Shown one piece after another: positions 1 to 4,401 of a stretch of DNA of 5,357 nt. Position numbers and translations under genes: made by a program. The notes under the pieces were generated by a model that made no database searches, was not told the DNA's origin, and worked only from the letters and a program-made list of their open reading frames with translations. This stretch comes from Actinomycetes bacterium (lineage in GTDB: Bacteria; Actinomycetota; Thermoleophilia; RBG-16-64-13), in the NCBI GenBank assembly GCA_021815245.1, contig JAKAHF010000209.1, positions 1-5,357 of the forward strand. The letters run 5' to 3'. The first letter of the stretch is position 1, and every line of letters starts with the position of its first letter.

Positions 1-785
1 TGCTCAACGAGCCCCTCGATGTCGTGCAGTCCGGGTACCGGTTGCAGCGGCGCCTCGTGTCCGTCGGAGCCGCGGAGCACTCCGAGCACTCCGCGCAACT
101 CGTTCAACGCGTCATGACTCGCCCCTTGGATAGTCGAGAGGGCCTGTCTCGCGCTGCCGGGATCGCGGTCGAGCAGATGCAGCGCAACCCCCGCCTGCAC
201 GTTGATGCCGGTGAGGGAGTGAGCCACGATGTCGTGCACGTCGCGGGCGATGCGCAGACGCTCCTGTTCCACCCTGCGCTGGGCCTCCTCCTCGCGCGTG
301 CGTTCGACCAGTTCGAGCCGTTCGAGTAGCACCCGCACATACGAGCGTCGGTTGCGAAGGGCCTCGGCGGCGAGTAATGGGGTCGCGATGAGAACGACGT
401 GCACCACCGTTTGACGGGTGACCGGATGGTCGCCCGCGAGGAGGATGTCGGCCACGACCACCGCCACCACGGCGACCGCGGTCGCGATGACGAGATGCCA
501 CCGGCGTCGGGCCAGGGCGAAGGAGTAGAGCGCGAGCGCCGGGGCGATCACCGCGACGGTGCCCACCGAGGGGTCTATGGCGACCAGCGCGAGGGCAAGA
601 CCCGCCGACACCACCAAGGTCACCGTCGGCGTCCGGTGGCGCAGAAAGAGGGTGAGTCCGGCGGGTATGCCAAGCGCCAGGAGCCAGGCGCGGCCATGAG
701 ACTGCGCGAGCAGCACGCCCGCGATCACGAAGGTCGTGAACAGCGGCATGGCGGCATCGAGCAAGCGCGGAAGATAGCGTTTCAC
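1..785 (-). CDS. Sensor histidine kinase, HisKA_3 type (partial, C-terminus beyond left edge)
   Basis: This is the N-terminal 261 residues of a two-component sensor kinase; the frame stays open to base 1. About six hydrophobic segments lie near residues 12-28, 33-49, 55-70, 74-92, 97-116 and 126-141, with no sizeable extracellular domain, as in intramembrane-sensing kinases. A charged coiled linker (about 150-175, rich in Glu and Arg) leads to the dimerisation and phosphoacceptor motif ARDVHDIVAHSL, with His184 as the phosphorylated residue. The conserved ALNELRGVLGVLR helix follows at 226-238. The ATPase domain would lie outside the window. GTG at 785 is the first possible start, because an in-frame TAG sits four codons upstream. 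There is no well-spaced Shine-Dalgarno (AGGGG is 13 bases away), and a TAGAAT box ends six bases before the GTG, so translation may be leaderless. A LuxR-type response regulator is the usual partner and is probably next to it, off the edge. The gene is divergent from an ABC exporter it may control. The family call is strong; the signal sensed is unknown. Confidence 0.93.
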   Translation of the reverse strand, partial: MKRYLPRLLDAAMPLFTTFVIAGVLLAQSHGRAWLLALGIPAGLTLFLRHRTPTVTLVVSAGLALALVAIDPSVGTVAVIAPALALYSFALARRRWHLVIATAVAVVAVVVADILLAGDHPVTRQTVVHVVLIATPLLAAEALRNRRSYVRVLLERLELVERTREEEAQRRVEQERLRIARDVHDIVAHSLTGINVQAGVALHLLDRDPGSARQALSTIQGASHDALNELRGVLGVLRGSDGHEAPLQPVPGLHDIEGLVE

Positions 786-791
786 GCGGCG

Positions 792-797
792 ATTCTA
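792..797 (-). promoter_or_regulatory. Candidate -10 box of the histidine kinase gene
   Basis: Read on the minus strand this is TAGAAT, one mismatch from the TATAAT consensus. It is followed by six bases (CGCCGC) and then the kinase GTG, so a transcript would start at or next to the start codon and be leaderless, which is common in actinobacteria. The hexamer 17 bases upstream (ATGTGG) is a poor -35 match, which would fit a promoter that needs an activator. The assignment is inferred from position and sequence only. Confidence 0.4.
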
Positions 798-818
798 TCC
801 CCTGCCGCGAAGCGCCAC

Positions 819-836
819 ATACTCCCACGGGAGTAT
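819..836. promoter_or_regulatory. Perfect 8-2-8 palindrome, likely response-regulator operator
   Basis: The sequence ATACTCCC-AC-GGGAGTAT is a perfect inverted repeat with a two-base centre, in the 134-base gap between the divergent kinase and ABC exporter genes. If the kinase transcript begins at its GTG (785), the palindrome is centred at -42.5, overlapping the poor -35, the classic position for a class II activator. LuxR/NarL-type response regulators bind inverted repeats of this size as dimers, and such a regulator is the expected partner of a HisKA_3 kinase. The palindrome is followed by nothing resembling a U-tract and lies upstream of both genes, so a terminator is unlikely. The identity of the binding protein is inferred. 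Confidence 0.62.
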
Positions 837-919
837 TCATATCGCTCCGGCGGGCCGATGTAGCGCGATCGTGGCGCGGCGATGATCTGCTCGACGCAAT
901 CGACCTGAAGGAGCTCCCT

Positions 920-1681
920 ATGACTCACGTCGTGATGCCCACCCCACGGGCGACGGAGGCGACGCCAGAGCAGGCGGTGTCGTGCCGGGCCTTGACCAAG
1001 CGCTACGGGGAGGTGAACGCCGTCGACGAGGTGACCTTCTCGCTACGCAAGGGAACGGTCACCGGATTCCTCGGTCCCAACGGCGCCGGCAAGACGACCA
1101 CCCTGCGCCTGCTTCTCGGTTTGAGCGAGCCCACAGCAGGCGAGGCTCTCGTCTTCGGCCGTCGCTATCGCGATCTCGAGCGGCCCCTCGGCCAGGTGGG
1201 CGCCGTACTCGAATCGACCGACTTTCACCCGGGCCGCAGTGGACGCAACCACCTTCGCACCCGGGCCCTCGCCGCAGGGCTGCCCGGCTCGCGGGTCGAG
1301 GAGGTGCTCGATCTTGTCGAACTGACATCGGCCGCCGACCGCCGGGTGCGCACCTACTCCCTCGGCATGCGCCAACGTCTCGGCCTCGCTTCGGCGCTTC
1401 TGGGCGATCCCGAACTGCTCGTTCTCGACGAACCCGTCAACGGGCTCGACCCGGCGGGAGTGCACTGGCTGCGTGGCTTTTTGCAGTCGCTCGCTGCCCG
1501 CGGGCGGACGGTGCTCGTGTCGAGTCACCTACTGGCCGAGGTAGCACAGACCGTGGACGGAGTGATCATCATCGATAGAGGTCGCATCGTACGTAGCGGC
1601 CGCCTCGACGATCTGGCCGACTCAGCCCAAGACCTCGAGAACCTCTACCTCGAACTCACCTCGGGAGGTGGCGTGCTATGA
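920..1681 (+). CDS. ABC transporter ATP-binding protein (BcrA/drug-export type)
   Basis: This 253-residue protein is the cytoplasmic ATPase that powers the membrane protein encoded immediately downstream, forming a type ABC-2 exporter likely to move a drug, peptide or lipid-like compound out of the membrane. All nucleotide-binding motifs are present: Walker A GPNGAGKTT (52-60), signature SLGMRQR (147-153), Walker B LLVLDEP (166-172) with catalytic Glu171, D-loop GLDP (175-178) and switch His203. The Q-loop position reads VLEST, with Glu98 in place of the usual Gln; this is common in BcrA-like exporters and is not a defect. The ATG at 920 is supported by GAAGGAG at 907-913, six bases upstream. 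About 20 residues precede the conserved core, and a second ATG at 935 is less well placed. The stop overlaps the permease start in ATGA, indicating translational coupling. The divergent kinase and the palindrome upstream suggest two-component control. The substrate is unknown. Confidence 0.95.
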   Translation: MTHVVMPTPRATEATPEQAVSCRALTKRYGEVNAVDEVTFSLRKGTVTGFLGPNGAGKTTTLRLLLGLSEPTAGEALVFGRRYRDLERPLGQVGAVLESTDFHPGRSGRNHLRTRALAAGLPGSRVEEVLDLVELTSAADRRVRTYSLGMRQRLGLASALLGDPELLVLDEPVNGLDPAGVHWLRGFLQSLAARGRTVLVSSHLLAEVAQTVDGVIIIDRGRIVRSGRLDDLADSAQDLENLYLELTSGGGVL

Positions 1682-2412
1682 AGCAGCTGCGCTCGGAGCT
1701 CCTCAAGATCCGCAGCACCCGCACCGGTCTGGTGCTTCTCGCAGCAATGATCGTGCTCGTGGCCCTGGTGGTGATCATGCATGTGGTCGCCCCCGAGACC
1801 ACGGCGCTCGCCACGCGTGAGCAGCAGATGAGGGTCTTCCAGGTAGGCACGATCGTCGGCATGTTGTTCAGCGCCCTGTTCGGGGCAAACTCGATAGCCG
1901 CGGAATTCCGCTACGGCACCATCAGGCCGACCTTCCTCGCGGCGCCCCGCCGCTGGCCGGTGGTCACCGCGAAGTACGTTTCCGCCGCGGCCGTGGGCAT
2001 CACTCTCGGTCTGGTGGCGGAGGCGCTCATGACAGGCACCGCCGCCGTGGCCTTCTCCGCACGAGGCATCACCAGCCTCATCACGGCGGGCGACTACGAG
2101 AAGCTCTTCCTGGGAGGAGCCGTCGCCTCGGCGCTTTTCGCCGTCGTCGGAGTGGGCATCGGGAGCATCATCAGGAACCAGACGGCGGCGCTGGTGACCA
2201 TATTCGCGTGGCTCTTCCTGGTGGAGAACCTGCTGAGGGGCTTCGTGCCGGGCTTTGGGCGCTTCATGCCCGGCAGCGCCGGTCTGTCACTGGCGGGCCA
2301 GGCCGGCGAGCGGCTGCTGACGACGACTTCCGGCGCGCTGGTGCTGGTCGGCTACGTGATAGTCGCTGGCGCCGCGGGGGTGCTGGCGACGGTCCGTCGC
2401 GACGTGGCCTAG
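1678..2412 (+). CDS. ABC-2 type transporter permease
   Basis: This 244-residue integral membrane protein would form the translocation path of the exporter, as a dimer with the ATPase encoded just upstream. Six hydrophobic segments are visible near residues 17-38, 55-74, 97-125, 143-164, 170-187 and 215-238, the usual number for this family. After the second segment comes AAEFRYGTIRPTFLAAPRR (74-92), the conserved charged loop of BcrB/ABC-2 permeases that contacts the ATPase. A second family-typical motif, RNQTAA, lies at 166-171. The N-terminus (MKQLRSELLKIRSTRTG) is the typical amphipathic positive lead-in. The start is an ATG overlapping the upstream TGA, preceded by GGGAGG (1663-1668) at nine bases. 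The length fits a complete single-domain permease. The substrate cannot be read from sequence; antibiotic or antimicrobial-peptide export is inferred from the family and from the adjacent sensor kinase. Confidence 0.93.
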   Translation: MKQLRSELLKIRSTRTGLVLLAAMIVLVALVVIMHVVAPETTALATREQQMRVFQVGTIVGMLFSALFGANSIAAEFRYGTIRPTFLAAPRRWPVVTAKYVSAAAVGITLGLVAEALMTGTAAVAFSARGITSLITAGDYEKLFLGGAVASALFAVVGVGIGSIIRNQTAALVTIFAWLFLVENLLRGFVPGFGRFMPGSAGLSLAGQAGERLLTTTSGALVLVGYVIVAGAAGVLATVRRDVA

Positions 2413-2431
2413 CAGCGCGGGCCGGTGGGAT

Positions 2432-2453
2432 GGGGGCGCGCCATGGCGCCCCC
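2432..2453. terminator. GC-rich hairpin between convergent genes, candidate bidirectional terminator
   Basis: GGGGGCGC and GCGCCCCC form a perfect 8-bp stem around a six-base loop (GCCATG). It starts 20 bases after the permease stop and lies 27 bases beyond the stop of the converging minus-strand gene. No run of T follows on either strand, so it is not a classic intrinsic terminator; hairpins lacking a U-tract are often found at such places in high-GC actinobacteria. Its role is inferred from position and symmetry. Confidence 0.5.
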
Positions 2454-2479
2454 GGGCGGCCGTGGGAGACTGCGGCGCC

Positions 2480-3076
2480 TCAGTCGGGCGAGGCCGGCCT
2501 GACCTTTCTGCTCCTCATGGTCTCCGCGGCCTTCTCGACGATCGCAAGAACCCGCCGCTGCCGAGTCTCGGGCTTCTTTGCGCTCGTCACCCAGTAGAGA
2601 TACTGGCGCTTGTGTGAGGGCGACCAGCTTTGGAACGCGTCCCACGCCGACGGGTCTTGTTTGAGAGCCTCTGCGAGATCACCGGGGATCGTGTCGATAT
2701 CGACAAGATCGTCCACGGCGTCCCACCGGCCGTCGGCTTTGGCCTCCTGCACCTTGGCCAGTCCGGCAGCGGTCATCCGGCCTTCGGCGATCAACCTCTC
2801 CACGCGCCTCTTGTTGCTCTCGGCCCAGACACTCCGGCTCGTGCGGGGAGAGTAGCGCAGCACGTAGCGCTCAGCGTCGAGACTCCGCAGCCGGCCGTCG
2901 ATCCAACCGAAGCAGAGCGCCTCCTCGACGGCTTCCTCGTAGCCGACAGACTGTCCCCCGGCTCGTTTCTTGCGGTGGATCAGCCAGACCTCGGTCGCGC
3001 CGGCGTGATTCTGCTCGAGCCAGGCCCGCCAGGCCTCGCGGTCGGCGAAGGTCAGGTAGTCAGGAGAGACATCCAC
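2480..3076 (-). CDS. YdeI/OmpD-associated (OmdA) family protein
   Basis: This is a 198-residue soluble protein of the YdeI or OmpD-associated family, whose members have been linked to bacteriocin protection or peptide stress but whose biochemical activity is not established. Visible family hallmarks are the N-terminal TFADREAWRAWLEQNH (9-24), VWLIHRKK (30-37), EALCFGWIDG (52-61), RYSPRTSRSVWAESNKRR (74-91) and a C-terminal helical OmdA region, about 133-185, with AFQSWSPSHKRQYLYWV. There is no signal peptide or membrane segment. The start chosen is the GTG at 3076, where family similarity begins. The open frame runs up to an ATG at 3208, but those extra 44 residues lie almost wholly inside the upstream nitroreductase gene and look like out-of-frame translation of it. 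The Shine-Dalgarno for the GTG is weak (CGGAG, 13 bases away), so coupling to the nitroreductase gene, which ends 22 bases upstream, is likely. The length matches the family. Family confident; role not. Confidence 0.9.
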   Translation of the reverse strand: MDVSPDYLTFADREAWRAWLEQNHAGATEVWLIHRKKRAGGQSVGYEEAVEEALCFGWIDGRLRSLDAERYVLRYSPRTSRSVWAESNKRRVERLIAEGRMTAAGLAKVQEAKADGRWDAVDDLVDIDTIPGDLAEALKQDPSAWDAFQSWSPSHKRQYLYWVTSAKKPETRQRRVLAIVEKAAETMRSRKVRPASPD

Positions 3077-3098
3077 GCCGGTCGCGTGTCTCCGACCC

Positions 3099-3782
3099 TC
3101 AGTGCTCGCCCATGCACCACGCTTTGGTGACCTTGGCGTATTCCTCCACCTCTTCGTCGGTGCGAAAGTCCTGCTCGCCGCACGCGTCGACGTGCATGAT
3201 GCCGGCAAGGTCGCGCACGATCTTGTGACCAGGCTCGGCGGCGGTGTAGCCGACCACCATCATGTCGTAGATGGTCATGCAGTCGGGAAAGCCGATGACC
3301 TCCCTGATGGCGCTCTGGGCGCCGGGCCGCGAGGTGGACGTGTACCACTGCGAGCCGAGTCCCAGAGCTGTGGCCGCGAGCGTCATGCTCATGAAGGCGT
3401 TCGCCATGCTCGAGTAGTACAGGGGGAGCGCCTCCTCGTTCGTGCGGGGGTTGAACGGCAGTCCGACCTTCGCCCGCCAGTCGATCAGGGCGATGATGAA
3501 GACCGGCGCGTCGCGAAAACTGCTGCGCTTGGCTTCTTTCTTGGCCGGGTCGGTGATCGCCGGACCGTGCTGGTCGAGGGCGGCGATGACCTTGGCCTTC
3601 ACGGCCGGGTCTTTGACGACTACGAACTCCCACGGCTGGGTATGAAAACCCGACGGAGCCCAGCGTGCCGCCTCGATGATCTTGGCGATGTAGTCGTCGG
3701 GGACGGGATCGGATTTGAACTGGCGCACACTACGCCGCCTCGTCACCAGATCGTGTAGGCAATCGTACTGCTCAGTGCTCAT
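3099..3782 (-). CDS. Nitroreductase-family FMN-dependent oxidoreductase
   Basis: This 227-residue protein belongs to the nitroreductase fold, homodimeric FMN enzymes that reduce nitroaromatics, quinones or enones with NAD(P)H, or act in special flavin chemistry. The N-terminal FMN-phosphate motif TRRRSVRQF (14-22) and the following IIEAARWAPSGFHTQPWEFVVV (35-56) are diagnostic. The central dimer helix around NAFMSMTLAATALGLGSQW and the late YDMMVVGY strand also fit, the latter being where many members carry their last FMN contacts. The C-terminal tail, HVDACGEQDFRTDEEVEEY and onward, contains two cysteines and ends in WCMGEH; the substrate is not predictable from it. The ATG at 3782 has a strong GGAGG five bases upstream (3788-3792). 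The gene begins 34 bases after the DUF1801 gene ends and stops 22 bases before the YdeI-family gene, so co-transcription is likely. No signal peptide: cytoplasmic. The specific reaction is unknown, so no symbol is given. Confidence 0.94.
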   Translation of the reverse strand: MSTEQYDCLHDLVTRRRSVRQFKSDPVPDDYIAKIIEAARWAPSGFHTQPWEFVVVKDPAVKAKVIAALDQHGPAITDPAKKEAKRSSFRDAPVFIIALIDWRAKVGLPFNPRTNEEALPLYYSSMANAFMSMTLAATALGLGSQWYTSTSRPGAQSAIREVIGFPDCMTIYDMMVVGYTAAEPGHKIVRDLAGIMHVDACGEQDFRTDEEVEEYAKVTKAWCMGEH

Positions 3783-3803
3783 CGAGTCCTCCGCTGTGTT
3801 CGA

Positions 3804-3821
3804 CCCTATGCTCTCCCTATG
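3804..3821 (-). repeat. CATAGGG direct repeat upstream of the nitroreductase gene
   Basis: On the minus strand CATAGGG occurs twice, at 3821-3815 and 3810-3804, with a period of 11 bases, about one helical turn. The distal copy overlaps the stop codon of the DUF1801 gene (3817-3819). The proximal copy contributes TAGGGT (3808-3803), which could serve as a weak -10 for an internal promoter about 14 bases ahead of the Shine-Dalgarno, but no good -35 is visible. It could be a regulator half-site pair or chance. Confidence 0.3.
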
Positions 3822-4302
3822 ACGTGCCCCAGCCGGGCAGAGCCGCCGCCTGCCTTATCCAGTCGGCCATCTGCACTTCGTCGAGACCTCCCTCGTGGAT
3901 GTCTATCCAACGTGCGTCTTTGGTGTCGCCACCGGGAGGAGTGGGCTGCAGCAGCGCACCCTTGAAGAAGGTCGCTTTGACGTAGTGGGTGAAGGTGTGG
4001 AAGCTGAGAAACCACCCTTGCCCCTCGATGCCATAGAAGGGCGAGTTCCACTTGACCGCCTTGCGCGCGCCCGGGACGTTCTGGGCGACGAGGGCGTCCA
4101 GACGCCTCCCGATATCGCTCTTCCAGCCCGGCATCGCGGCGATGTAGGCCTGCACGGGCTCATCGCCATCGGCCTTGGCTATCTGCGGGTTGCCGCCGGC
4201 GAGCAGGACCGGCTGCTTGGTCCCCGCAAGCTCATTGCTCTTCTTTGCTGGGGGTCGCCGGCCGCGGCCGTCGGCCCCCGCGTCTGCGTCGGTTCTGACC
4301 AT
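3817..4302 (-). CDS. DUF1801 (YdhG-like) domain protein
   Basis: This 161-residue protein carries a DUF1801/YdhG-type domain from about residue 48 to 157. Recognisable parts are PVQAYIAAMPGWKSDIGRRLDALV (49-72), VPGARKAVKWNSPFYG (76-91), GWFLSFHTFTHYVKATFFKG (96-115) and the C-terminal WIDIHEGGLDEVQMADWIRQA. The domain has a small alpha/beta fold with no established biochemical activity; some relatives are fused to the OmdA domain found in the gene two places downstream. The first 45 residues are a polar, Ala/Gly/Lys/Arg-rich extension (GRGRRPPAKK at 12-21), probably disordered. The ATG at 4302 has AAAAGGA (4316-4310) seven bases upstream, which supports keeping the extension. No signal peptide or membrane segment is seen, so it should be cytoplasmic. 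It is followed after 34 bases by the nitroreductase gene. Family call good; function unknown. Confidence 0.88.
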   Translation of the reverse strand: MVRTDADAGADGRGRRPPAKKSNELAGTKQPVLLAGGNPQIAKADGDEPVQAYIAAMPGWKSDIGRRLDALVAQNVPGARKAVKWNSPFYGIEGQGWFLSFHTFTHYVKATFFKGALLQPTPPGGDTKDARWIDIHEGGLDEVQMADWIRQAAALPGWGTS

Positions 4303-4331
4303 GTTCCCGTCCTTTTGTGCATCGCCGATCC

Positions 4332-4347
4332 GCCCCCTGATGGGGGC
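4332..4347. repeat. Short inverted repeat in the DUF1801 leader
   Basis: GCCCCC-TGAT-GGGGGC forms a perfect 6-bp stem with a four-base loop, in the gap between the unrecognised right-edge gene and the DUF1801 gene. It lies 55 bases beyond the stop of the former and 30 bases ahead of the start of the latter. Without a following T-run it is a poor intrinsic terminator; it could instead be a leader hairpin or an operator. An adjacent eight-base palindrome, TGACGTCA, is at 4349-4356. Confidence 0.4.
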
Positions 4348-4371
4348 CTGACGTCACCGCCGGACGTATCC

Positions 4372-4377
4372 AGTATA
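4372..4377 (-). promoter_or_regulatory. Candidate -10 box for the DUF1801-nitroreductase-YdeI gene set
   Basis: Read on the minus strand this is TATACT, one mismatch from TATAAT, in a locally AT-richer patch of the 99-base gap before the DUF1801 gene. A transcript starting about seven bases downstream would have a leader of roughly 60 bases containing TGACGTCA and the GCCCCC/GGGGGC hairpin. No good -35 is seen at 16 to 18 bases upstream, so any promoter is weak, activator-dependent, or uses an alternative sigma factor. Inferred from sequence only. Confidence 0.33.
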
Positions 4378-4401
4378 GGTCAGACTCGACGGGCCACTCC
4401 G

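Noticed and set aside
75..92. Tandem nine-base repeat GAGCACTCC x2
   Set aside because: It encodes the Gly-Val-Leu pair in the conserved ELRGVLGVLR helix of the kinase, so protein constraint explains it.
112..840. Minus-strand open frame of 242 codons starting at 840
   Set aside because: It overlaps the histidine kinase in another frame, has an Arg/Gly/Pro-rich composition typical of out-of-frame high-GC DNA, and shows no family motif, whereas the kinase frame shows the His motif and membrane helices.
399..863. Plus-strand open frame antisense to the kinase
   Set aside because: The product is His/Arg/Gly-rich and low in hydrophobic residues, has no recognisable motif, and also crosses the palindrome region.
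1205..1225. Glu instead of Gln in the ABC ATPase Q-loop as a sign of an inactive ATPase
   Set aside because: Glu at this place is common in BcrA-like exporters, and every other catalytic motif is intact.
3077..3208. Extension of the YdeI-family gene to an ATG at 3208
   Set aside because: The extra 44 residues lie almost wholly within the nitroreductase gene, are Arg/Ser/Thr-rich, and precede the point where family similarity starts. The GTG at 3076 gives the usual family length.
3626..3635. ACTCCCACGG, identical to ten bases of the 819-836 palindrome, also at 5141-5150
   Set aside because: Both lie inside genes (coding for Pro-Trp-Glu-Phe and Ala-Val-Gly-Val regions), lack the opposite arm, and are far from any start, so they are probably chance half-sites.
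3102..3758. Plus-strand 218-codon open frame opposite the nitroreductase gene
   Set aside because: It is the mirror of a strongly supported nitroreductase. Long antisense frames are expected at this G+C content, and it shows no motif of its own.
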